Shown: positions 45,017 through 53,131 of the stretch, piece by piece
Layout: the number at the start of each line of letters is the position of its first letter
Position numbering within the stretch: position 1 is the stretch's first letter
Assembly: GCA_958436175.1 (NCBI GenBank)
Contig: CAUBJF010000015.1
Coordinates: 1-55,584, forward strand
DNA: 55,584 nucleotides
Reading direction: 5' to 3'
Source of the DNA: an uncultured Muribaculaceae bacterium
GTDB taxonomy: Bacteria > Bacteroidota > Bacteroidia > Bacteroidales > Muribaculaceae
The notes under the pieces: generated by a model
Database searches by the model: none
Seen by the model: the letters and a program-made list of their open reading frames with translations, nothing else
What the model was told of the DNA's origin: nothing
Position numbers and translations under genes: made by a program

Positions 45017-45523
45017 TTATAGTTTGCCGTCTTTCTTGAATTGAATCTTGAAGATAACAGATTTGCCGCTACGCTTGTAAGTTTCGCCCTTGTATTCAAT
45101 CTCTTCAAGGGCAATCGAGCCTCCAGCCACCGACGGAGCACGATTCGCGGTATACTTCAGAAAGCAATTCAGTGATGCTTTCTGTTTTCCGAACTTGATG
45201 GTCATCTTAGACATACCCGTTGCCTCGCGTCGGTCATTGGACCATCTCATATCGTTCTGGTCGGGAAGATCCGCCTCGAAACAAAGACGATTGTCCCGGA
45301 CAGAAAACTTGACATTTGCATGGGAGTTCTCACCCTCGATTTTGATTTTGTCGGTGAAGGCTTTGTCGGCGAGAAGATTCTCACCGGAAGCTCCGACACA
45401 TTCAATCTCGATATTGCAGCTCTTTGAGTCGGTCGGCATAGGAACGTACTCATCCTTACAGGAAGACAAAAGGATGGCTGAGATAAGCGCGACAACGCTT
45501 ATCCCGAAGAAGGAAATTTTCAT
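45017..45523 (-). CDS. Small lipoprotein of unknown function
   Basis: 168 residues with lipobox LLSSC (C22). The mature chain is beta-rich, with GKQKASLNCFLKYTANRAPSVAGGS and a final YKGETYKRSGKSVIFKIQFKKDGKL. I do not recognise the family. It is the last gene of the ECF sigma / anti-sigma-like / TonB receptor / DUF4249 operon, 24 bp after DUF4249, so it probably works at the outer membrane with the receptor. Confidence 0.75.
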   Translation of the reverse strand: MKISFFGISVVALISAILLSSCKDEYVPMPTDSKSCNIEIECVGASGENLLADKAFTDKIKIEGENSHANVKFSVRDNRLCFEADLPDQNDMRWSNDRREATGMSKMTIKFGKQKASLNCFLKYTANRAPSVAGGSIALEEIEYKGETYKRSGKSVIFKIQFKKDGKL

Positions 45524-45547
45524 TGTTCAGTAAGTTATTTTATTGCT

Positions 45548-46585
45548 TTATTGAATAATAGGGTTATACTTTTCCGTATATTCGTATGAATTCAAAGTCT
45601 GTTGGATGAAATTCTTAAGATTGATCGTACAACATGATAGAGAACGCGCAGCGACAACGCCCGCTCCCGAGGATACATTGCTGTAACCCCAGATAGGATC
45701 GGCAAATCCAACTTCATCCCAATCTCCTGTCATGCCCGACCATCTTTGCCATTGATAGATTGACCAATCATAGAAGCTCCGGGAAACGGTCGCAAGGTAG
45801 AACTTAACGTTGCAATCATAGAGTTCCGGGTCATATTCCGGTGATTCGACATGGTAGTTGGCCTTATTGAACTGAAGCCGCAGAGTATAGTCTTTCCTCG
45901 GAAACTGTCTGTCGGAGAAAATCATCGAACCTACATAGACATCATCGAAAACAGACTCGATTAACCCCATGTGTTCTCGGAAGATAGGTTCTGCGTTATA
46001 TTCAAAGTCTCCAATAGAGAAGGTTGCATACGGAGGATGCGATGCATCGAAGTCACCGTCACTGTCGTCCACTCCGGTCTGATAAGTCCAGTTATAGGCA
46101 AGGTTGAAATAGTCATCAGAACTATTTGTATCCAGAATCTTCATGAAGAACTTCATATTGAATAGAAGATCTTCCGTCATTGGCCGATCGGCATCTTTCC
46201 AGACATCCAGTACGGTCGGAGAAAAGACTACAGAATGTATAGGGACTGCTACCGGTACAATAACGAAGGCTTCGGCATTACCCCACTTCCTGCTTTCAGC
46301 AACAATACGGATGCTGTCACCTTCCTGCGGTATGTAATCGTCTGACTGAAGCTCGCCGTTGGCATATATCGAGACATTCGCATCCTCAACACGATGATTA
46401 TTTTCGCCATCTTCATTATTGTAAACCCAGGAGCGTGAAACCTCGACATCAATCGGTTCTCCGGCCGTTATCAATGAATTGATACAAAGAACCGGTTTTG
46501 TATCAATTTTGGGCTCAAAGTCCTCATAACACCCTGACAAAAGGATAGAAAGAACAAGAGACAGTATATATCTTAGAATTGCCAT
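45548..46585 (-). CDS. DUF4249 lipoprotein
   Basis: 345 residues, lipobox LSGC (C19). It shows the DUF4249 features: PVLCINSLITAGEPIDVEVSRSW near the start, VEDANVSIYANGE, and the central beta-sandwich with YYDWSIYQW-like sequence. DUF4249 proteins almost always sit after a TonB receptor with an N-terminal STN or carboxypeptidase-like domain and are thought to be its surface partner. Its start overlaps the receptor end by 13 bp. Confidence 0.88.
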   Translation of the reverse strand: MAILRYILSLVLSILLSGCYEDFEPKIDTKPVLCINSLITAGEPIDVEVSRSWVYNNEDGENNHRVEDANVSIYANGELQSDDYIPQEGDSIRIVAESRKWGNAEAFVIVPVAVPIHSVVFSPTVLDVWKDADRPMTEDLLFNMKFFMKILDTNSSDDYFNLAYNWTYQTGVDDSDGDFDASHPPYATFSIGDFEYNAEPIFREHMGLIESVFDDVYVGSMIFSDRQFPRKDYTLRLQFNKANYHVESPEYDPELYDCNVKFYLATVSRSFYDWSIYQWQRWSGMTGDWDEVGFADPIWGYSNVSSGAGVVAARSLSCCTINLKNFIQQTLNSYEYTEKYNPIIQ

Positions 46586-48984
46586 GTATATGATATTGAG
46601 GGGATTATTGGTAGCATCTTTACTTTTTGGAACACCGGGCGACTATAATCATCATAGCCTCTACGGATAGCTATGGTATTCATGTGGCAATAAGCGTTAT
46701 AAACACTGAAATTCCAGAAACCACGCCTGTTCCTTACTGTACAGGAGAGGTCGAGACGATGATAGAAGGGCAACTGGTAATTATTAAGCCCGGCCTTCAG
46801 CGCGTTGCTGCCGCTATAAATCGTTCCACCAAAATCAGGTGATTCCCACTCTTGAGGTAAAAATGTGAAACGATTGCCGCTGTGCCCCGTCCATGCTGCA
46901 TTAAGCTGGACCTTATCGCTTATCTTCCAGTTAAGGAGAATGTTTACTGAATGGCGATGGACAAATCGTGCCGGGAAGGTCTTTCCTCCATTTTTATCCC
47001 GAAAAGTGCGGTCGCCCCATGCGAGTGAATAGGAGATATGCCCTGAAAGACGCCCTAATAGTTTTTCTATCTTGAAATCCACACCTTTTGCAGTTCCTTT
47101 GCCGCTACATAGCTGGGCGTTCCACACCTCCAATGGAGGCCGTAGATAGTACTCGTCGCGATAATCCACCAAGTTGTACATCTTCTTATAGTACCCTTCG
47201 GCCGATATGGCATACATACCATTGCCGGTCTGCCAGTAAGCTCCGAGAGAAACCTTGTCGACAGCCTGAGGCTTCAGTTTTCCTGTTATCGGTATCCACT
47301 GATCGGTAGGCAGAGAGAGATAAGACTGACAAAGCTGGTGAACGTACTGGTTCGTGCGGCTATAGGCGGCTTTGACGGCCCAGTTATGAGAAGGATTATA
47401 ACTTACCGACAGGCGAGGGCCAAGGCCAAAATGTGTCTCATCGTTTATGTTGAACAGCGAGCCATGGAATCCTGCATTGAGCCGTACTTTATCCGAGATA
47501 CAGAAATCATCTTCTATATATAGGTTTGCCTCGTTGGCTGTATATGACTGGGTCGTGTCGCAAGATATCACATCTGATATACCATTTGAATAATTGCGAG
47601 AAGTACGTACCGGCAAAAAGGAATGTCGGGTGTAGGCTCCCCCGAAACGTACCCTATGGATGTCGTTCGGTCGCCAGTCAAAATCACACCGTAATATCCA
47701 GTCGTTTATATTATTGTCTATTTTGTCTATCGTTCTTGACCCATCTATGTCTGCTGCAACAATATCCCTGAAATAATAATTTCCTTTCATACTGGAAAAG
47801 AAACGAGTATATGCTGCCGTAAACTCAGCAGATATCGTGGGGCTTAACCTGTAGTTGAATCCGGTCTGTGCGGCAAAGTTGCCCCAGTGCAATTTATATT
47901 TTCCATCCTCATTCCACGTATCTTCACTTCCATTCTTATACTTAAATCCGGAATGGATAAGATCGTCTCCGAAATATACACTGACAAAACCTGTTGCGCG
48001 ATTATTGAATCGGTGTGTAATCTTCCCGTTGAGATCCATGAAGGCATAACGGAAACGTATCTTTTCATCGTCGGACGACGCATTGACTATCGCCAATATT
48101 ATACTCGACACAGCATCTAACCATGAGCGCCTCAAGGCCACGGAATAAGTAGTCTTTTTACCGATCGGACCGTCAATATTGAAGGCTCCCGACGTGAGCC
48201 CGAGTTTGAAAGATCCATGCCGTCCATCCTGCGAACCGTTCTTAGTACGGACATCGAGATACGACGACAGACGTCCGTCATACTTCGCCGGTATCGAAGA
48301 TTTGAAAAAGTCGATGTAGCGGATAGCATCGACATTGAATGCAGAGAAGAATCCGGCAAAATGATTCGCCTGATAGAGCGGCACATTGTCGAGCATGACG
48401 AGATTTTCGTCCGAATTTCCTCCATGTACGTGCATCTCGGCCATCCCCTCGGTACCGCCGCTGATGCCAGGTTGCATCTGCAAAGCCTTGAGCACATCGC
48501 TCTCTCCGAAAATTACAGGGGTATTGACAATCTCGTCCGCAGTAAGTTTCTTGGCTCCTATTTCAGAAGTCTTGACTTCCGGAGCTTCGAGTCGCGACAC
48601 GACAATTACTTCTTCAAGCATATTCGGCTCGACTACATCGGGCTTCGGTAATACTGTAGGAGACATTTTGGCAGCAGCTTTGTTCAATTGCTTTTTAGAT
48701 TTGGGTTTTCTCTTAAGGATGATATTCTTGCCCTTGATATCATATTCGATATCCGAATCTTTGAATATGAGGGATAGGGTATGTTTCAGGGGTTTATCTT
48801 TGACATTGACGGACACGCGCATATCTTTAAGCAAATCGGATGAGTAGACGAAATTCTTTCCGGTCTGCTCGATGATGCTCCTGAACACGACTGATGCCGG
48901 CTGCTCTTCGGCCTTTATCGTGACTCGCTGTGCCATACACACAGTGCTGAAGCATAGCATCAGGGATAAGACGAACAGTTTCAT
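46573..48984 (-). CDS. TonB-dependent receptor with STN domain
   Basis: 803 residues. Signal peptide MKLFVLSLMLCFSTVCMA; an STN (secretin/TonB N-terminal) domain at about 25-92 (VTIKAEEQPASVVFRSIIEQTG); then a linker, a plug (about 125-235: EEVIVVSRLEAPEVKTSEIGAKKL, GESDVLKALQMQPGISGGTEGMAEMHVHGGNSDENLVMLDNVPLY) and a barrel. STN-carrying receptors signal through an anti-sigma factor; here the small STN-like protein encoded just upstream is the likely partner. The usual carboxypeptidase-like domain is missing. Cargo may be a siderophore or peptide. Confidence 0.92.
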   Translation of the reverse strand: MKLFVLSLMLCFSTVCMAQRVTIKAEEQPASVVFRSIIEQTGKNFVYSSDLLKDMRVSVNVKDKPLKHTLSLIFKDSDIEYDIKGKNIILKRKPKSKKQLNKAAAKMSPTVLPKPDVVEPNMLEEVIVVSRLEAPEVKTSEIGAKKLTADEIVNTPVIFGESDVLKALQMQPGISGGTEGMAEMHVHGGNSDENLVMLDNVPLYQANHFAGFFSAFNVDAIRYIDFFKSSIPAKYDGRLSSYLDVRTKNGSQDGRHGSFKLGLTSGAFNIDGPIGKKTTYSVALRRSWLDAVSSIILAIVNASSDDEKIRFRYAFMDLNGKITHRFNNRATGFVSVYFGDDLIHSGFKYKNGSEDTWNEDGKYKLHWGNFAAQTGFNYRLSPTISAEFTAAYTRFFSSMKGNYYFRDIVAADIDGSRTIDKIDNNINDWILRCDFDWRPNDIHRVRFGGAYTRHSFLPVRTSRNYSNGISDVISCDTTQSYTANEANLYIEDDFCISDKVRLNAGFHGSLFNINDETHFGLGPRLSVSYNPSHNWAVKAAYSRTNQYVHQLCQSYLSLPTDQWIPITGKLKPQAVDKVSLGAYWQTGNGMYAISAEGYYKKMYNLVDYRDEYYLRPPLEVWNAQLCSGKGTAKGVDFKIEKLLGRLSGHISYSLAWGDRTFRDKNGGKTFPARFVHRHSVNILLNWKISDKVQLNAAWTGHSGNRFTFLPQEWESPDFGGTIYSGSNALKAGLNNYQLPFYHRLDLSCTVRNRRGFWNFSVYNAYCHMNTIAIRRGYDDYSRPVFQKVKMLPIIPSISYTWQF

Positions 48985-49421
48985 TTCCCGGTCACAGTCA
49001 TTTGTGTTCCTAAAATATCGTTGATGACAGAGATGAGGTCGGTCGGTGTACCTTCGTAGTGCAAGGAAAGCACATATTCTTCGGGAGATGACGGAATGCC
49101 CTCCACCTTGACTCCATATACCGATTCGATTTTATCGACGACCTCCGATAAGGGGGCGTTTTCAAAGTCTATGACTTTCACTTCAGCCAACGGACTAACA
49201 ATCTCGACAGGCTGAATCTGCTGCACATCATTAACACTGTATTCCCTGTAGATTACCACCGCCGCAGCTGAAAGGATGACCGTGGCTGCGATAGCAGCTG
49301 CAACCCTGTACCTTCTCAATACAGATACAGGAGCTATCCCGAGACGTCGCCAGCCTGCTGCCGGCAAGAATCTGCCCTTTTTATAATGCCGGGCAATGAA
49401 ATCTATATCGTTCCTTTTCAT
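48981..49421 (-). CDS. Short anti-sigma-like protein with one membrane helix and STN-like domain
   Basis: 146 residues from the ATG at 49421 (a GTG at 49442 is possible). A basic cytoplasmic N-terminus of about 38 residues, a membrane helix (about 39-58; AAAIAATVILSAAAVVIY) and a periplasmic domain with VIDFENAPLSEVVDKIESVYGVKVEG and LISVINDILGT, an STN/DUF4974-like fold. FecR proteins are about 300-350 residues; here the FecR domain is absent. Placed between the sigma gene and the receptor, it overlaps the receptor start as ATGA. Anti-sigma function is inferred from position. Confidence 0.75.
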   Translation of the reverse strand: MKRNDIDFIARHYKKGRFLPAAGWRRLGIAPVSVLRRYRVAAAIAATVILSAAAVVIYREYSVNDVQQIQPVEIVSPLAEVKVIDFENAPLSEVVDKIESVYGVKVEGIPSSPEEYVLSLHYEGTPTDLISVINDILGTQMTVTGK

Positions 49422-49500
49422 TATGATGAATGATTCGTTCACTCTTATGACTCATCATCTATGAAAAGGTCCTACGCGTAAAAAAGAAAAAATGAGAAAA

Positions 49501-50001
49501 TTATAGAAATGGCAGAAAAAATGGCTTGTGTCCGTCCGACAATGCCTCGCGAAGTCGGCTGAAGGCCTTTGTCATCTGGTTTTTCACGGTTTTAATCGAG
49601 ATTCCGAGCTCTTCGGCTATCTCCTCGTTTGTGAGACCGTCACGCTTGCTCAAAAGGAAAACCTCACGACATTTTTCAGGCAGACGGTCGATAGCCGTCC
49701 ATATCCTTGCGTCCCTTATCGAGGTGTCGATCTCTTCTTCCCCTACCTCGGGTATATTGCTTTCATCAAGCATCTCATGTCTGTCCCGTAGATATGTAAA
49801 AGAGATATTTCGGACAGTCCTATACATGAAGGCTGTAAAATTATCAATCTCCCCTCCGTTCTCAATATACTGCCAGGCTTTCAAAAAGGCATCCTGTTCC
49901 AAATCCTCGGCAACATCAGCATCCTCGACAATTCGAAGAGCGTACATGCCAAGAGGCAGATACAGCTTTCGGAATGATATTTCAAATTCTCTGGATGTCA
50001 T
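49501..50001 (-). CDS. ECF sigma factor (sigma-70 family)
   Basis: 166 residues from the ATG at 50001. Region 2 is present in EFEISFRKLYLPLGMYALRIVEDADVAEDLEQDAFLKAW; region 4 is LPEKCREVFLLSKRDGLTNEEIAEELGISIKTVKNQMTKA. It directs RNA polymerase to target promoters when released from its anti-sigma. First gene of the five-gene operon. A clear promoter lies directly upstream and leaves almost no leader. Confidence 0.93.
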   Translation of the reverse strand: MTSREFEISFRKLYLPLGMYALRIVEDADVAEDLEQDAFLKAWQYIENGGEIDNFTAFMYRTVRNISFTYLRDRHEMLDESNIPEVGEEEIDTSIRDARIWTAIDRLPEKCREVFLLSKRDGLTNEEIAEELGISIKTVKNQMTKAFSRLREALSDGHKPFFLPFL

Positions 50002-50008
50002 TATGATG

Positions 50009-50042
50009 CAAATATAATACAAATCTCTTATATCATAGCAAA
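50009..50042 (-). promoter_or_regulatory. Promoter of the ECF sigma operon
   Basis: On the minus strand TTTG (50039-50042), a 22-bp spacer and TATATTTG (50009-50016). Transcription would start about 4 bases before the ATG at 50001, giving a nearly leaderless message. Confidence 0.65.
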
Positions 50043-50215
50043 GAGCTTCTAAAAGCACATCTCAATTCCCTACTTATAGAGGCTGTCTTTCACCGAATAA
50101 CGAGCCCAAAATATTGCGCTTTAGTCATTACCGACCCTATCATATACATTACCTCGATGAGAATGTCCCACAAGGTTATCAGTGCATCACATATACTTTC
50201 GAGGCCTCTGCACGC

Positions 50216-50513
50216 TTAATTGTCAGGAAATAAGTTGCAGTACCCCTCTTTATTAAACTGGTAATACATCTCAATACGTTCCGGCGTGTCGTTTTCAAGC
50301 AAAAGAAGAAGCTCTTTTGTGAATTCGAGTGCACCGGATCCATTGGCGGTCACAATGTTTTTGTCGCTGACTGCCTGTGAATGAGTATAGCCGTCCTGAT
50401 TGGTATAGTTTTCACTCCCCATAATTTCAGTTGCTCCAGACCATTGCCAGTGTGTCTTACATTTCATGGGCTGCAAAATCCGGGAGGAGTATGTACAATA
50501 TTTCGTTATTCAT
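50216..50513 (-). pseudogene. DJ-1/PfpI glutamine amidotransferase gene with large internal deletion
   Basis: The true start (ATG 50511-50513) gives MNNEILYILLPDFAAHEM and then TAA. Reading on in another frame gives VRHTGNGLEQLKLWG, and after a one-base shift SENYTNQDGYTHSQAVSDKNIVTANGSGALEF and the normal C-terminus. Both ends match class-I PfpI-type proteins, but the middle, with the catalytic cysteine, is missing: about 300 bp remain where the family needs about 600. The start overlaps the HxlR stop region, so the pair was an operon. Confidence 0.8.
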
Positions 50514-50865
50514 TAGTATGTTTTCTTTGACGGTTTGACATTATGGTCTCGAAGTTCTCTCGCCCCCAGTTGATGATGGCTACGACGTGCGGCAAAAGTG
50601 TCCTGCCGAAGTCCGTTAAGGAATATTCCGTGCGGGGAGGGACATCGGGAAATAACTCACGACAGATAATTCCGTCGGTCGTCAACTGACGGAGTACCTG
50701 CGATAGTACCTTCTCCGATACCGAGGGTATGTTGCGGTAAAGCTCATTGAAGCGCACCGGCTCGTTCTCGGAAATCTTCACGAGAACCACCAGCGCCCAC
50801 TTGTTGCCAAGCCATTCGAGCATCGGGGCAGCCTTACAATATTCGTAGTCTAATTTTTTTGCCAT
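50506..50865 (-). CDS. HxlR-family transcriptional regulator
   Basis: 119 residues, a single winged-helix domain. Starts MAKKLDYEYCKAAPMLEWLGNKWALVVL, with a cysteine (C10) near the N-terminus that in HypR-type members senses oxidants or electrophiles; SEKVLSQVLRQL is the recognition helix and PRTEYSLTDFG the wing. It would control its own operon and perhaps the divergent radical SAM gene; a direct repeat in the shared intergenic region is a possible operator. Its cotranscribed PfpI target is now broken. Confidence 0.9.
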   Translation of the reverse strand: MAKKLDYEYCKAAPMLEWLGNKWALVVLVKISENEPVRFNELYRNIPSVSEKVLSQVLRQLTTDGIICRELFPDVPPRTEYSLTDFGRTLLPHVVAIINWGRENFETIMSNRQRKHTNE

Positions 50866-50901
50866 ATCCGGTCATGCAGAACAGGCTGATAACGAGTAAA
50901 A

Positions 50902-50936
50902 CAAACTTTCAGGTAAGGGTCAAACCTTTCGGTAAG
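50902..50936. promoter_or_regulatory. Tandem 16-bp direct repeat, candidate HxlR operator
   Basis: CAAACTTTCAGGTAAG (50902-50917) and CAAACCTTTCGGTAAG (50921-50936) repeat with a 19-bp period, between the HxlR gene and the -33 region of the divergent radical SAM gene. Placement and CTTACC-like half-sites fit an HxlR site. Confidence 0.55.
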
Positions 50937-50939
50937 TTG

Positions 50940-50970
50940 TTGCTTTGCCTCTGACTATCACCTAATTTTG
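50940..50970 (+). promoter_or_regulatory. Promoter of the radical SAM gene
   Basis: TTG at 50940-50942, a 20-bp spacer and TAATTTTG at 50963-50970. It covers the alternative TTG start at 50968, so translation should begin at the ATG at 51001. Confidence 0.55.
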
Positions 50971-51000
50971 CATCACAAAATTAACAAAAAATATCGAGAT

Positions 51001-51894
51001 ATGATATATCCAGAACTACATTTCACCGGGCAGGTATGGCGGCCGCCATACGAAGCCAACTCGCAGTTGCTGCAACTCACTTCGGGCTGTACATGGCACA
51101 AGTGCAAGTTTTGCAGCCTTTATCACGGCACCCCTTTCCGTATGTCGCCGCTATCGGAGGTAGAGGAAGACCTGAAGGTGATCAAGCAGTGGCAACCGCG
51201 TGCCCGTCGTGTTTATCTCACCGGTGCAAATCCATTCGCATTGAGCTACAACAAACTGATGGACGTGGCTCTGCTGTTGAGAAAATACCTTCCTCACATG
51301 GTTTCGTTCGGAATGTTCGCCCGTGTCACAGACATCTCTCCCAAGTCGGTAGAAGAACTAAAGAATCTCCATCATTTGAAACTCGACAGCATAAACATTG
51401 GTATCGAGACGGCTCACGATGCGACCCTGGAGCGGATGAACAAAGGCTATCATGCCTCCGACATCCTCGAACAGCTATCAAAACTTGACGAGGCAGGTAT
51501 TCGCTACAACGTGTTTTACCTGAACGGGCTTGGTGGTAAAGGAAACGGCGAGGCCAGCGCGATAGCCACAGCTGATGTACTGAACCAACTCCATCCTTGT
51601 ATAATCAACATAGTATCGCTGACGATATTCCCGGAATCCCAATTATATCAGGAGGTGCAGGACGGCACATACATCGAGGAACCGGAGATTGAGCGTCTTG
51701 TTGAGATGCGCACACTGGTCGACCGTTTGAACATACGCGTCAATATGCTCGGTCATCATATTTCCAATACGGTACGGATCACAGGAGCGTTGCCGGATGA
51801 CAAAGTCGCGATACTCCGTGAATTTGATAAAGCGATAGCACAGTTTCCCGAAAAGGAACTGAAAGCCTATCGAAACAGGGTATGGCATCTGTGA
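51001..51894 (+). CDS. Radical SAM protein
   Basis: 297 residues from the ATG at 51001. The cluster motif is CTWHKCKFC near residue 29 (CxxxxCxFC form, one residue longer between the first cysteines than the classical CxxxCxxC). Later motifs are YLTGANPFALSYNKLM, LDSINIGIETAHD and GKGNGEASAIATADVLNQL, typical of the elongator-protein-3/MiaB-like SAM barrel. No auxiliary cluster or TRAM domain is seen. The reaction is unknown. It diverges from the HxlR gene across a repeated element and is probably part of the same response. Confidence 0.85.
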   Translation: MIYPELHFTGQVWRPPYEANSQLLQLTSGCTWHKCKFCSLYHGTPFRMSPLSEVEEDLKVIKQWQPRARRVYLTGANPFALSYNKLMDVALLLRKYLPHMVSFGMFARVTDISPKSVEELKNLHHLKLDSINIGIETAHDATLERMNKGYHASDILEQLSKLDEAGIRYNVFYLNGLGGKGNGEASAIATADVLNQLHPCIINIVSLTIFPESQLYQEVQDGTYIEEPEIERLVEMRTLVDRLNIRVNMLGHHISNTVRITGALPDDKVAILREFDKAIAQFPEKELKAYRNRVWHL

Positions 51895-51926
51895 AGATGT
51901 CGATCCTGCGTTCAGTGGCTTTAATT

Positions 51927-52550
51927 CTATAATAATGCATCTACTTTGCCGCAGTGTATATCTTGAATAGAGCTTCGGATTTTTTCAATGGGCCAGTTCC
52001 ACCATTGTATCTCCATAAGTTTCATTATAACTTCAGGTGCAAATCTTTTACGAATCTCTTTTGCCGGAACCCCGCCAACGATTGAATATGGCTCGACATC
52101 TTTGGTGACGACAGCTCGTGTTCCGATAATCGCTCCGTCTCCAATGCGGACTCCGGCCATGATTACCGCGTCATAACCAATCCATACATCATTGCCTATC
52201 ACAATATCGCCCTTGTTGTCCCAGGCTGAGGCAACTTCCGATTTCGGCAAATCCCATTCCTCAAAGAACAAAGGGAATGTGTAGGTAGAAAGTGATTTAT
52301 GCGTATGATTGGCGCAGTTGAAAATAAACTTTGCGCCGCAGGCTATCGAGCAAAACTTACCGATAATAAGCTTGTCATTGTTTATCGGATAATGGTACAG
52401 TACATTGTTTTTCTCGAAATCTCGAGGATCTTTTACAAAATCGTTGTAGATGGTGAAGTCTCCGACTTCGATTGTGGGGCGCGTGATAACCGATTTCAGA
52501 TACACTGTCTGATTATCATTGGAACGCGGGTATACTTTGTTCTTGTCCAT
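51927..52550 (-). CDS. Vat/CatB-type xenobiotic acetyltransferase
   Basis: 207 residues, left-handed beta-helix with hexapeptide repeats (IGKFCSIACGAKFI, IVIGNDVWIGYDAVIMAGVRIGDGAIIGTRAVVTKDV). The histidine in NCANHTHKSLSTYTFPLF is at the position of the catalytic base of Vat and CatB enzymes, and VGGVPAKEIRKRF closes the helix. Length matches streptogramin A acetyltransferases. True resistance cannot be read from sequence. It is the last gene of a minus-strand cluster starting at 54944. Confidence 0.87.
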   Translation of the reverse strand: MDKNKVYPRSNDNQTVYLKSVITRPTIEVGDFTIYNDFVKDPRDFEKNNVLYHYPINNDKLIIGKFCSIACGAKFIFNCANHTHKSLSTYTFPLFFEEWDLPKSEVASAWDNKGDIVIGNDVWIGYDAVIMAGVRIGDGAIIGTRAVVTKDVEPYSIVGGVPAKEIRKRFAPEVIMKLMEIQWWNWPIEKIRSSIQDIHCGKVDALL

Positions 52551-52553
52551 AGT

Positions 52554-53131
52554 TCAATCCTTTAACTGTTTTATGAGCCAAGCCATATTCTCGCCGAGGT
52601 TACGTATATTTGTCATGCCTTCGTCATCGCTGTGTACATCGCCAATGTTCTTGCCGTAAACCATATTCCAGTATGTTGAGCCAACAACAATCATCTCCTT
52701 GTTGAGCATAAAATGGTTCATGGTATCGACAGTTGTCATTCCTCCGCCACGGCGCACAGCTGTGACTGAGGCCCCGACCCTACCTTATGACGCAGAAGTC
52801 CGGGATTGGTCGCGACAACAACGCCTCCTCGCTCCAGAAAAGCTTTCATCTTTGCCGATACGTCAGCCGAATAGACTGGAGAGCCGAGAATTATGCCGTC
52901 AGCCTTGACCATATTGCTGAATATCTCCGCAAAACCATCGTTGGAAAACACACAGTTACCACGACCTTTGCAGGCGAAACATCCCCGACATGGCTGAATC
53001 TCATAATCAGCCAACTGTATCAGCTATGTTTCAATCCCTTCTTTGTTCAGTTCATCAAAGACTTTGCCGATAATGATGGCCGTGTTGCCGTCCTTGCATG
53101 AGCTTCCGTTAATACCAAATACTTTCGTCAT
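52554..53131 (-). pseudogene. Broken second copy of the flavodoxin-fold reductase
   Basis: Starts MTKVFGINGSSCKDGNT at 53131 and follows the intact copy at 36765-37343 almost codon for codon. A TAG (53024-53026) replaces the GAG before LIQLADYEIQPCRGC, and a 5-bp insertion (CTACC, 52780-52784) shifts the frame at HKVG before RRGGGMTTVDTMNHF. Both lesions are absent from the other copy. The two genes are clearly close duplicates by eye along their length. Confidence 0.9.

Noticed and set aside
50216..50476. Short 86-residue frame as an independent small gene
   Set aside because: It starts out of frame inside the broken PfpI gene; only the C-terminal part after SENYTNQ is homologous.
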